DNA from: Calliopsis andreniformis
Lineage: Eukaryota > Arthropoda > Insecta > Hymenoptera > Andrenidae
Assembly: GCF_051401765.1 (NCBI RefSeq)
Contig: NW_027480463.1
Location: 930,001-994,000 of the forward strand
Reading direction: 5' to 3'
Length of the DNA: 64,000 nt
The first letter of the stretch is position 1; each line of letters begins with the position of its first letter. The translations under genes were made by a program, and so were the position numbers. This document shows, one piece after another, positions 39,901 through 51,529 of this stretch. The notes below the pieces were generated by a model that was not told the origin of the DNA, did not search any database, and saw nothing but the letters and a program-made list of their open reading frames with translations.

Positions 39901-40538
39901 TACTCAATTCACAGCTCTCAATACTCAATACTCAGACTGCAATCTTCAAATCTCTATCCACAAACATCAACTATCATCACTCAACCCTCAACACTCAGTC
40001 CTCAATGTTCAACACTCAATCCACAATTCTCAATCGTCAATCCTCAATACTGAACCTTGAATCCTCAATCCTCAATCCTCAGTCCTCAATCCTCAATCCT
40101 CACTCTTAATCTTCAATCCTCAGTACTCAATCTTCAATCCTCAATCCTCAATCCTCAATCCTCAATCCTCAATCCTCAATCTTCAATCCTCAATACTCAA
40201 TCTTCAATCCACAATACTTAATCCTCAATCCTCAATCCTCAATACTCAATCTTCAATCCTCAATCCTCAATCCTCAATCCTCAATCCTCAGTCTTCAATC
40301 CTCAATACTCAATCTTCAATCCTCAATCCTCAATCCTCAATCCTCAATCCTCAATCCTCAATCCTCAATCGTCAATCTTCAATCCTCAATACTCAATCTT
40401 CAATCCTCAATCCGCTGTCATCAATACACAATCCTCATTCGTCAATCCTCAATACCCAATTCTCAATCTTCAATCCTCAATCCTCAATTCTCAATTCTCA
40501 ATCCTCAATCCTCAGACCTCAGACATCAATATTCAACA
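36944..40538 (+). repeat. Array segment between the two 3.4-kb copies
   Basis: It holds module A at 37304, 37905, 38833, 39274 and 39861, with spacing 601, 928, 441 and 587 bp. There are several GTTCAATCCTCAACAG blocks and a CTCAAACCTC-CCCTCAGCCCTCATCC run near 36985-37120. The stretch 38,200-38,800 and 40,080-40,500 is mostly plain heptamers with CTTAATCTTC units. I see no gene. Confidence 0.82.
37304..37442 (+). repeat. Module A, AAGCTT-flanked subfamily (A7)
   Basis: Members are preceded by CCTCAAGCTTCAGCCCT, which creates a HindIII-type AAGCTT 18 bp before CAACAATCAG. They start near 26794, 27409, 28631, 32952, 36589, 37304, 39274 and 43548, that is only between 26.8 and 43.6 kb. The body is close to the basal form, often with CAATTTACAG. 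One AAGCTT outside a module lies near 8438. Confidence 0.87.
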
Positions 40539-43500
40539 CTCAGTCCTCAATCCTCAATCCTCAATGTTCAATCCTCAACAGACAATCCTCAATCCTCAAT
40601 CCTCAATCCTCAATCCACAACGCTCAATCCTCAATCCTCAGTCCTCAAACCTCAATCCTGAATCCTCAATCCTGAATCCTCAATCTTCAGCCCTCAGTCC
40701 TCAACAGTCAGTGGTCCATCCTCAATCCTCAATAGAATATCATGATTTCACAGCTTTCAATTCTCAATACTCAACCTGCAATCTTCAAATCTCTATCCTC
40801 AAACATCAATTCTCATCACTTAACCCTCAACACTCAGTCCCCAATCCTCAATATTCGAGCCTCAAACCTCAATCCTCAATCCACAATCCTCAATCTTCAA
40901 TACTCAATACTCAATCTTCAATCCTCAATCCCCAAGTCTCAATCCTCAGTTCGCAATCCTCAATAGTCGATCTTCAATCCTCAATACTCAATATTCAATC
41001 CTCAATCCTCAATACTCAATCCTCAATAATCATTCTTCAATCCTCAATACCCTATCCTCAATCTTCAATCCTCAATCCTCAATCCTCAATACCCAATCCT
41101 CAATCTTCAATCCTCAATCCTCAAACCTCAATCCTCAATTCTCAATCCTCAATCCTCAATCCTCAGACCTCAAACATAAATATTCAACCCTCAGTCCTCG
41201 TCCTCAATCCACAACCCTCAATCCTCAATCCTCAATCCTCAATCCTCAATCTTCAATCCTCAATCCTCAATACTCAATCCTCGATCCTCAATCCTCAATC
41301 CTCAATCTTCAATCCTCAATACTCAATCCTCAATCCTCAATCTTAATCTTCAATCCTCAGTACTCAGTCTTCAATCCTCAATCCTCAATCCTCAATCCTC
41401 AATCCTCAATCTTCAATCCTCAATACTCAATCTTCAATCCTCAATCCTCAATCCTCAATCCTCAATCCTCAATCCTCAGTCCTCAATCGTCAATCTTCAA
41501 TCCTCAATACTCAATCTTCAATCCTCAATCCTCTGTCCTCAATCCTCAATCCTCATTCTTCTATCCTCAATACCCAATCCTCAATCTTAAATCCTCAATC
41601 CTCAATTCGCAATCCTCAATCCTCAATCCTCAGGCCTCAAGTATCAATACTCAACCCTCAGTCCTCGTCCTCAATCCACGACCTTCAATCCTCAATCCTC
41701 AATCTTCATTCATCAATATTCAACCTTCAATCCTCAATCCTCAATCCTCAATCCTCTATCCTCAATCCTCAATGGTCAATCCTCAATACCCGATCCTCAG
41801 TCTTCAATCCTCAACCCTCAATCCTCAATCCTCAATCGTCAATCCTCAATCCTCAATCCTCAGTCGTCAAACCTCAGTCCTGAATCCTCAAACCTGAATC
41901 CTCAAACTTCAGCCCTCAGTCCTCAACAATCAGTGGTCAATCCTCAATCCTCAATAGAATATCATGAATTCACAGTTTTCAATACTCAATACTCAACCTG
42001 CAATCTTCAAATCTCTATCCACAAACATCAATTCTCATCACTCAACCCTCAACACTCAGTCCCCAATCCTCAATATTCAAGCCTCAATCCTCAATCCTCA
42101 ATCCACAATCCCCAACCTTCAATCCTCAATACTCAATCTTCAATCCTCAATCCTCAATCCTCAATCCTCAGTTCGCAATCCTCAATAGTCAATCTTCAAT
42201 CCTCAATACTCAATATTCAATCCTCAATCCTCAATCCTCAATCCTCAATCCTCATTCTTCGATCCTCAATACCCAATCCTCAATCTTCAATCCTCAATCC
42301 TAAATCCTCAATTCTCAATCCTCAATCCTCTGTCCTTAGTCCTCAAACCTCAATCCTCAACCCTCAGCCCTCATCCTCAATCCTCAATCCTCAATCCTCA
42401 ATTCTCAATCCTCAATCCTCAGTTCGCAATCCTCAATAGTCAATCTTCAATCCTCAATACTCAATATTCAATCCTCAATCCTCAATCCTCAATCCTCAAT
42501 CCTCATTCTTCGATCCTCAATACCCAATCCTCAATCTTCGATCCTAAATACCCAATCCTCAATCTTCAATCCTCAATCCTCAATCCTCAATTCTCAATCC
42601 TCAATCCTCTGTCCTTAGTCCTCAAACCTCAATCCTCAACCCTCAACCCTCATCCTCAATCCTCAATCCTCAATCCTCAATTCTTAATCTTCAATCCTCA
42701 ATACTCAATCTTCAATCCTCAATGCTCAGTCCACAAATATCAATTCTGAATCCACAATCCGGAACCCTCAATCTTCAGCCCTCAGTCCTCAACAATCAGT
42801 TGTCAATCCTCAATCCTCAAATAGAATATCCTCAATTCACAGTTTTCAATACTCAATACCCAATCTGCAATCTTCAAATCTCTATCCACAATCATCAATT
42901 CTCATCACTCAACCCTCAACACTCAGTCCTCAATGTTCAATCCTCAATACCCAACCATTAATCCTCAATCCTCAATCCTCAGTCTTCAATCCTCAGTCCC
43001 CAATCCTCAATCTTCAATTGTCAATCCTCAATCCTCAATCCTCAATCCTCAATCCTCAATCTTCGATCCTCAATACTCAATCTTCAATCCTCAAACCTCA
43101 ATCCTCAATCCTCAATCTTCAATCCTCAATCCTCAATCCTCAATCCTCAATCCTCAATGCTCATTCTTCAATCCTCAATACCCAAGCCTCAATCTTCAAT
43201 CCTCAATCCTCAATCCTCAATTCTCAATCCATAATCTTAAATCCTCAGACCACAGACATCAATACTCAACCCGCAGTCCTCGTTCTCAGTCCACAACCCT
43301 CAATCCTCAATCCTCAATCTTCATTCATCAATATTCAACCTTCAATCCTCAATCCTCAATCCTGAATCATCAATCCTCAATCCTCAATGTTCAATCCTCA
43401 ACAGCCAATCCTCAATGTTCAATCCTCAGTCCTCAATCCTCAATTCTCAATCCTCTAATCCTCATTCCTCAGTCCTCTATCCTCAAACCTCAATCCTGAA

Positions 43501-43902
43501 TCCTCAATCCTGAATCCTCAAGCTTCAGCCCTCAGTCCTCAACAATCAGTTGTCAATCCTCAATCCCCAATAGAATATCCTCAATTCACAGTTTTCAATA
43601 CTCAATACTCAATCCGCAATCTTCAAATCTCTATCCAGAAACATAAATTCTCATCACTCAACCCTCAACACTCAGTATTCAATGTTCAATCCTCATCCTC
43701 AATTCTGAATCTTCAATCCTCAATACTGAATCTTCAATTCGCAATCCTCAATCCCCAATCCTGAATCCTCAATGCTCAATCCTCAATGCTCAATCCTCGA
43801 TCGTCAATCTTCAATCCTCAATACTCAATCTTCAATCCTCAATCCTCAATCCTCAATCCTCAATCCTCATTCTTCAACCCTCAATACCCAATCCTCAATC
43901 TT
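40539..43902 (+). repeat. 3.4-kb duplication, offset 6,958, copy 2
   Basis: Partner of 33581-36943. It carries one inserted base in CCTCTAATCC near 43453 (copy 1 has CCTCAATCC at that place) and scattered substitutions. Its right end passes directly into the third copy of the 1.1-kb block, so the second event joined 43.9 kb to sequence homologous to 41.45 kb. Confidence 0.9.
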
Positions 43903-45066
43903 CAATCCTCAATCCTCAATCCTCAATCCTCAATCCTCAATCCTCAGTCCTCAATCGTCAATCTTCAATCCTCAATACTCAATCTTCAATCCTCAATCCT
44001 CTGTCCTCAATCCTCAATCCTCATTCTTCTATCCTCAATACCCAATCCTCAATCTTAAATCCTCAATCCTCAATTCGCAATCCTCAATCCTCAATCCTCA
44101 GGCCTCAAGTATCAATACTCAGCCCTCAGTCCTCGTCCTCAATCCACGACCTTCAATCCTCAATCCTCAATCTTCATTCATCAATATTCAACCTTCAATC
44201 CTCAATCCTCAATCCTCAATCCTCTATCCTCAATCCTCAATGGTCAATCCTCAATACCCGATCCTCAGTCTTCAATCCTCAACCCTCAATCCTCAATCCT
44301 CAATCGTCAATCCTCAATCCTCAATCCTCAGTCGTCAAACCTCAGTCCTGAATCCTCAAACCTGAATCCTCAAACTTCAGCCCTCAGTCCTCAACAATCA
44401 GTGGTCAATCCTCAATCCTCAATAGAATATCATGAATTCACAGTTTTCAATACTCAATACTCAACCTGCAATCTTCAAATCTCTATCCACAAACATCAAT
44501 TCTCATCACTCAACCCTCAACACTCAGTCCCCAATCCTCAATATTCAAGCCTCAATCCTCAATCCTCAATCCACAATCCCCAACCTTCAATCCTCAATAC
44601 TCAATCTTCAATCCTCAATCCTCAATCCTCAATCCTCAGTTCGCAATCCTCAATAGTCAATCTTCAATCCTCAATACTCAATATTCAATCCTCAATCCTC
44701 AATCCTCAATCCTCAATCCTCATTCTTCGATCCTCAATACCCAATCCTCAATCTTCAATCCTCAATCCTAAATCCTCAATTCTCAATCCTCAATCCTCTG
44801 TCCTTAGTCCTCAAACCTCAATCCTCAACCCTCAGCCCTCATCCTCAATCCTCAATCCTCAATCCTCAATTCTCAATCCTCAATCCTCAGTTCGCAATCC
44901 TCAATAGTCAATCTTCAATCCTCAATACTCAATATTCAATCCTCAATCCTCAATCCTCAATCCTCAATCCTCATTCTTCGATCCTCAATACCCAATCCTC
45001 AATCTTCGATCCTCAATACCCAATCCTCAATCTTCAATCCTCAATCCTCAATCCTCAATTCTCAAT
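43903..45066 (+). repeat. Triplicated 1.1-kb block, copy 3
   Basis: It matches 41435-42598 at offset 2,468 (module A 41922 and 44390; CCTCTGTCCTTAGTCC near 42329 and 44797). It ends near 45066, where CTCAATCATC replaces the expected CCTCTGTCC. It shares CAATCCCCAACC near 44577 with the 42109 copy against CAATCCTCAACC near 35152, so it was copied from the right-hand partner. Confidence 0.88.
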
Positions 45067-46003
45067 CATCAATCCTCAATCCTCAGTCCTCAAACCTCAA
45101 TCCTCAATCCCCAATCCTGAATCCTCAATCTTCAGCCCTCAGTCCTCCACAGTCAGTGGTCCATCCTCAATCCTCAATAGAATATCATGATTTCACAGTT
45201 TTCAATACTCAATACTCAACCTGCAATCTTCAAATCTCTATCCACAAACATCAATACTCATCACTCAACCCTCAAAACTCAGTCCCCAATCCTCAATATT
45301 CAAGCCTCAATCCTCAATCCTGAATCCACAATCCTCAACCTTCAATCCTCACTACTCAATCTTCAATCCTCAATCCTCAACCCGCAATCCTCAATTCGCA
45401 ATCCTCAATAGTCGATCTTCAATCCTCAATACTCAATATTCACTCCTCAATCCTCAATGCTCAATCCTCGATCCTCATTCTTCAATCCTCAATACCCAAT
45501 CCTCAATCTTCAACCCTCAATCCTCAATCCTCAATTCTCAATCCTCAACCCTCAGTCCTCAGTCCTCAAACCTCAATCATCAACCCTCAGCCCTCATCCT
45601 CAGTCCTCAATCCTCAATCCTCAATTCTCAATCTTCAATCCTCAATACTCAATCTTCAATACTCAATGCTCAGTCCTCGAATTTCAATTCTGAATCCTCA
45701 ATCCGGAACCCTCAATCTTCAGCCCTCAGTCCTCAACAATCAGTTGTCCATCCTCAATCCTCAATAGAATATACTGAATTCACAGTTTTCAATACTCAAT
45801 ACTCGATCTGCAATCTTCAAATCTCTATCCACAAACATCAATTCTCATCATTCAACCCTCAACACTCAGTCCTCAATGTTCAATCCACAATCCTCAATTC
45901 TCAATCTTCACACCTCAAACCTCAATCCTCAATCCTCAATGTTCAATCCTCAATACCCAATCCTCAGTCTTCAATCCTCAACCCTCAGTCCTCAATCCTC
46001 AAT
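45067..46003 (+). repeat. 937-bp tandem repeat, copy 1
   Basis: Unit with two module A copies (A2 at 45145, A6 at 45732), repeated head to tail at offset 937: 46082 and 46669. Shared marks include CAGTCCTCCACAGTCAGTGG, CAAAACTCAG, CTACTCAATC, and ATGCTCAATCCTCGATCC. In the next copy the second module is A5 rather than A6, so the right part of the second unit has been exchanged. Confidence 0.87.
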
Positions 46004-46945
46004 CATCAATCCTCAATCCTCAGTCCTCAAACCTCAATCCTCAATCCCCAATCCTGAATCCTCAAACTTCAGCCCTCAGTCCTCCACAGTCAGTGGTCCA
46101 TCCTCAATCCTCAATAGAATATCATGATTTCACAGTTTTCAATACTCAATACTCAACCTGCAATCTTCAAATCTCTATCCACAAACATCAATACTCATCA
46201 CTCAACCCTCAAAACTCAGTCCCCAATCCTCAATATTCAAGCCTCAATCCTCAATCCTGAATCCACAATCCTCAACCTTCAATCCTCACTACTCAATCTT
46301 CAATCCTCAATCCTCAACCCGCAATCCTCAATTCGCAATCCTCAATAGTCGATCTTCAATCCTCAATACTCAATATTCACTCCTCAATCCTCAATGCTCA
46401 ATCCTCGATCCTCATTCTTCAATCCTCAATACCCAATCCTCAATCTTCAACCCTCAATCCTCAATCCTCAATTCTCAATCCTCAACCCTCAGTCCTCAGT
46501 CCTCAAACCTCAATCATCAACCCTCAGCCCTCATCCTCAGTCCTCAATCCTCAATCCTCAATTCTCAATCTTCAATCCTCAATACTCAATCTTCAATCCT
46601 CAATGCTCAGTCCTCAAATTTCAATTCTGAATCCTCAATACGGAACCCTCAATCTTCAGCCCTCAGACCTCAACAATCAGTTGTCAATCCTCAGTCCTCA
46701 ATAGAATATACTCGATTCACAGTTTTCAATACTCAATACTCAATCTGCAGTCTTCAAATCTGTATCCACAAACATCAATTCTCATCACTCAACCCTCAAC
46801 ACTCAGTCCTCAATGTTCAATCCTCAATCCTCAATTCTCAATCTTCAATCCTGAATACTGAACCTTCAATCGTCAATCCTCAATCCTCAGTCCTCAATCC
46901 TCAATCCTCAATCTTAATCTTCAATCCTCAGTACTCAATCTTCAA
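46004..46945 (+). repeat. 937-bp tandem repeat, copy 2
   Basis: Second head-to-tail unit, nearly the same as 45067-46003 up to CTCAAATTTCAATTCTG near 46612 and then of the ACGGAACCC and CAGACCTCAACAATC type. This unit is also the left half of the 3.1-kb duplication with 50.6 kb. Confidence 0.85.
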
Positions 46946-47998
46946 TCCTCAATCCTCAATCCTCAATCCTCGATCGTCAACCTTCAATCCTCAATACTCA
47001 ATCTTCAATCCTCAATCGTCAATCCTCAATCCTCAATCCTCAATCCTCATTCTTCAATCCTCAATACCCAATCCTCAATCTTCAACCCTCAATCCTCAAT
47101 CCTCAATGATCAATCCTCAATCCTCAGTCCTCAGTCCTCAAACTTCAATCCTCAACCCTCAGCCCTCATCCTCAATCCTCAATCCTCAATTCTCAATTCT
47201 CAATCTTCAATCCTCAATACTCAATCTTCAATCCTCAATGCCCAGTCCTCAAATTTCAATTCTGAATCCTCAATCCGGAATCCTCAATCTTCAGCCCTCA
47301 GTCCTCAACAATCAGTTGTCAATCCTCAATCCTCAATAGAATATACTCAATACACAGTTTTCAATACTCAATACTCAATCTGCAATCTTCAAATCTCTAT
47401 CCACAAACATCAATTCTCATCACTCAACCCTCAACACTTAGTCCTCAACGCTCAATCCTCAACCCTCAATTCTCAATCTTCAATCCTCAACATTGAACCT
47501 TCAATCCTCAATCCTCAATCCTCAGTCCTCAATCCTCAATCCTCAATCTTAATCTTCAATCCTCAGTACTCAATCTTCAATCCTCAATCCTCAATCCTCA
47601 ATCCTCAATCCTCAATCTTCAATCCTCAATACTCAATCTTCAATCCTCAATCCTCAATCCTCAATCCTCAATCCTCAATCCCCAATATTAATCTTCAATC
47701 CTCAGTACTAAATCATCAAGCCTCAATCCTCAATTCTCAATCCTCAATCCTCTACCTTCAATCCTCAATACTCATTCTTCAATCCTCAATCCTCAATCCT
47801 CAATCCTCAATCCTCAATCGTCAATCTTCAATCCTCAATACTCAATCTTCAATCCTCAATCCTCAATACTCAATACTCAATCCTCATTCTACAATCCTCA
47901 ATACCCAATCCTCAATCTTCAATCCTCAATCTTCAATCATCAATATTCAATCTTCAATCCTCAATCCTCAATCCTCAATACTCAATCCTCAATCCTCA

Positions 47999-48030
47999 AT
48001 GTTCTATCCTCAGTACGCAATCCTCAATCT
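47999..48030 (+). repeat. Module C2 (GTTCTATCC ... TACGCAATCC), representative
   Basis: C2 reads ATGTTCTATCC, one unit, then TACGCAATCC, and resembles C1 with other substitutions. Copies begin near 10946, 14028 (GTTCCATCC), 16261, 19683, 21136, 23390, 47999, 48339, 50309 (GTTCTGTCC), 52920, 53260, 54845, 55913, 62453 and 62793. It occurs in the left and right parts of the window and is missing from about 24 to 48 kb. Confidence 0.84.
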
Positions 48031-48750
48031 TCAATCCTCAATCCTCAATCCTCAATCCTCAATCCTCAATCCTCAATCTCAATCTTCAATCCTCAACACT
48101 CAATATTCAATCCTCATTCTTCAATCCTCAATACCCAATCCTCAATCTTCAATCCTCAATCCTCAATCCTCAGTTCGCAATCCTCAATCCTCAATCCTCA
48201 GACCTCAGGCATCAACACTAAACCCTCAGTCCTCGTTCTCAATCCACAACCCTCAATCCTCGATCCTCAATCTTCAATCATCAATATTCAACCTTCAATC
48301 CTCAATCCTCAATCCTCAATACTCAATCCTCAATCCTCAATGTTCTATCCTCAATACGCAATCCTCAATCTTCAATCCTCAATCCTCAATCCTCAATCCT
48401 CAATCCTCAACCCTCAATCTTAATCTTCAATCCTCAATACTCAGTCTGCAATCCTCAATCCTCAATCCTCCATCTTCAACCCTCAATCCTCAAGCGTCAA
48501 TACTCAGTCCTCACTCCTCAATCCTCATTCTTCAATCTTCAATACCGAATCCTGAATCTTCAATCCTCAATCCTCAATCCTCAATCCTCAATCCTCAATC
48601 TTCATCTTCAATCCTCAGTACTCAATCTTCAATCCTCAATCCACAATCCTCAATCCTCAATCCTCAACCTTCAATACCCAATACTCAATCTTCAATCCTC
48701 AATCCTCAATCCTCAACCCTCAATCCTCAATCCTCAATCCTCAATCCTCA

Positions 48751-49588
48751 ATCATCAATCCTCAATCTTCAATACTCAATCCTCAATCCTCAATCCTCAA
48801 CCCTCAATCCTCAATCCTCAATCTTCAATCCTCAATGCTCAACCTTTAATCCTCAATCCTCAATCCTCAATCTTCAATCCTCAATCCTCAATCCTCAATC
48901 CTCAATCCACAATCCTCAATCCTCAATCCTCAATCCTCAATCCTCAGTCCTCACTCTTCAATCCTCAATACCCAATCCTCAGTCTTCAATCCTCAATCCT
49001 CAATCCTCAATTCTCAATCCTCTATCCTCAATCCTCAGACCTCAAACATCAATACTCAACCCTCAGTCCTCGTCCTCAATCCACAACCCTCAATCCTCAA
49101 TCCTCAACCTTCAATCATCAATATTCAATCTTCAATCCTCAATCCTCAATCCTCAATCCTCAATTCTCAATCCTCAATGTTAAATCCTCAATAACCAATC
49201 TTCAGTCTTCAATCCTCGATCCTCAATCCTCAGTCCCCAATCCTCAATCCTCAATCCTCAGTCCTCAAACCACAATCCTGAATCCTCAATCCTGAATCCT
49301 CAATCTTCAGCCCTCAGGCCTCAACAATCAGTTGTCAATCCTCAATCCTCTCTAGAATACCCGCAGTTCAGAGCTTTCCATACGCAATAATCAATCTGCA
49401 ATCTTTAAATCTCTATCCACAGACACCAATTCTCATCACTCAACCCTCAACACTCAGTCCCCAGTCCTCAATCTTCAATCCTCAATCCTCAATCCTCAAT
49501 CCTCAATCCTCAATCCTCAGTCCTCAGTCTTCAATCCTCAATACTCAATCATCAATCCTCAATCCTCAGTCCTCAATCCTCAAACCTC
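48751..49588 (+). repeat. Array segment with a strongly diverged module A
   Basis: Plain heptamers up to about 49000, then module B near 49035-49090, an ATGTTAAATCC unit near 49176, CTCAAACCAC and the CCTGAATCC pair, and the module A copy at 49320. After it come heptamers and CTCAAACCTC near 49580. No gene is visible. Confidence 0.8.
49320..49460 (+). repeat. Most diverged module A copy
   Basis: Landmarks are all present but heavily substituted: CTCTCTAGAATACCCGCAG, TTCAGAGCTTTCCATACGC, AATAATCAATCTGC, TCTTTAAATCTC and CCACAGACACC. No other copy shares most of these changes. It is the oldest-looking or most isolated member and lies outside the recent duplications. Confidence 0.86.
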
Positions 49589-50432
49589 AATCCTCAATCT
49601 TAATCTTCAATCCTCAGTACTCAATCTTCAATCCTCAATCCTCAATCCTCAATCCTCAATCCTCAATCTTCTATCCCCAATACTCAATCTTCAATCCTCA
49701 ATCCTCAATCCTCAATCCTCAATCCTCAATCCTCAATCCTCAATCCTCAATCGTCAATCTTCAATCCTCAATACTCAGTCTTCAGTCCTCAATCCTCAAT
49801 ACTCAATACTCAATCCTCATTCTTCAATCCTCAATACCCAATCCTCAATCTTCAATCCTCAATGCTCAATCCTCAATCCTCAATCCTCAATCTTCAATCC
49901 TCAATCGTCAATCCTCAATCCACAATCCTCAATCTTCAATCCTCAATACTCAGTCTTCAATCCTCAATCCTCAATCCTCAATCCTGAATCCTCAATCCTC
50001 AATCCTCAATCGTCAACCTTCAATCCTCAATACTCAATCTTCAATCCTCAATCCTCAACCCTCAATCCTCAATCCTCATTCTTCAATCCTCAATACCCAA
50101 TACTCAATCTTCAATCCTCAATCCTGAATCCTCAATCATCAATCCTCAATCCTCAATCCTCAATCCTCAGACCTCAACCATCAATACTCAACCCTCAGTC
50201 CTCGTACTCAATCCACAACCCTCAATCCTCGATCCTCAACCTTCAATCATCAATATTCAATCTTCAATCCTCAATCCTCAATCCTCAATACTCAATACTC
50301 AATCCTCAATGTTCTGTCCTCAATACGCAATCCTCAATCTTCAATCCTCAATCCTCAGTCCTCAATCCTCAACCCTCAATCCTCAATCCTCAACCTTAAT
50401 CTTCAATCCTCAGTACTCAATCTTCAATCCTC
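49589..50432 (+). repeat. 0.84-kb duplication, offset 4,536, copy 1
   Basis: Matches 54125-54968: CTATCCCCAATACTC at 49671/54207 and GTTCTGTCCTC at 50311/54847 give the same offset of 4,536. It contains CTCGTACTCAATCCAC, a variant of the module B tag found only in this pair. The ends are CTCAACGCTG here and CTCAATCCAC in the partner. Confidence 0.88.
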
Positions 50433-50652
50433 AACGCTGAATCCTCAATCCTCAATCCTCAATCTTCAATCCTCTGTCCTTAGTCCTCAAACCTCAATCC
50501 TCAACCCTCAGCCCTCATCCTCAATCCTCAATCCTCAATCCTCAATTCTCAATCTTCAATCCTCAATACTCAATCTTCAATCCTCAATGCTCAGTCCTCA
50601 AATTTCAATTCTGAATCCTCAATCCGGAACCCTCAATCTTCAGCCCTCAGTC

Positions 50653-50791
50653 CTCAACAATCAGTTGTCCATCCTCAATCCTCAATAGAATATACTGAAT
50701 TCACAGTTTTCAATACTCAATACTCGATCTGCAATCTTCAAATCTCTATCCACAAACATCAATTCTCATCATTCAACCCTCAACACTCAGT
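50653..50791 (+). repeat. Module A, AGAATATACT subfamily (A6)
   Basis: Diagnostic is AGAATATACTGAATTC or AGAATATACTCAATTC (an A replacing C in ATCCTC). Upstream it is usually preceded by CTCAAATTTCAATTCTG and ATCCGGAACCC, whose CCGG is rare in the array. Copies start near 1414, 2793, 28003, 31124, 39861, 45732, 47304, 50653, 52225, 56243, 60824 and 61584. Confidence 0.87.
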
Positions 50792-51529
50792 CCTCAATGT
50801 TCAATCCACAATCCTCAATTCTCAATCTTCACACCTCAAACCTCAATCCTCAATCCTCAATGTTCAATCCTCAATACCCAATCCTCAGTCTTCAATCCTC
50901 AACCCTCAGTCCTCAATCCTCAATCATCAATCCTCAATCCTCAGTCCTCAAACCTCAATCCTCAATCCCCAATCCTGAATCCTCAATCTTCAGCCCTCAG
51001 TCCTCCACAGTCAGTGGTCCATCCTCAATCCTCAATAGAATATCATGATTTCACAGTTTTCAATACTCAATACTCAACCTGCAATCTTCAAATCTCTATC
51101 CACAAACATCAATACTCATCACTCAACCCTCAAAACTCAGTCCCCAATCCTCAATATTCAAGCCTCAATCCTCAATCCTGAATACACAATCCTCAACCTT
51201 CAATCCTCACTACTCAATCTTCAATCCTCAATCCTCAACCCGCAATCCTCAATTCGCAATCCTCAATAGTCGATCTTCAATCCTCAATACTCAATATTCA
51301 CTCCTCAATCCTCAATGCTCAATCCTCGATCCTCATTCTTCAACCCTCAATACCCAATCCTCAATCTTCAACCCTCAATCCTCAATCCTCAATTCTCAAT
51401 CCTCAACCCTCAGTCCTCAGTCCTCAAACCTCAATCATCAACCCTCAGCCCTCATCCTCAGTCCTCAATCCTCAATCCTCAATTCTCAATCTTCAATCCT
51501 CAATACTCAATCTTCAATCCTCAATGCTC

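Larger units (their letters stand above)
45690..48750 (+). repeat. 3.1-kb duplication, offset 4,921, copy 1
   Basis: Landmarks at constant offset 4,921: module A at 45732/50653, 46082/51003, 46669/51590 and 47304/52225; AATGATCAATCC near 47105/52026; C2 GTTCTATCCTCAGTACGC near 48001/52922. Only a few base changes were noted (AATGCCCAGTCC near 47238 against AATGCTCAGTCC), and no length change over about 3 kb. This makes it one of the youngest events in the window. It ends near 48750 (CTCAATCATC here, CTCAATCGTC in the partner). Confidence 0.9.
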
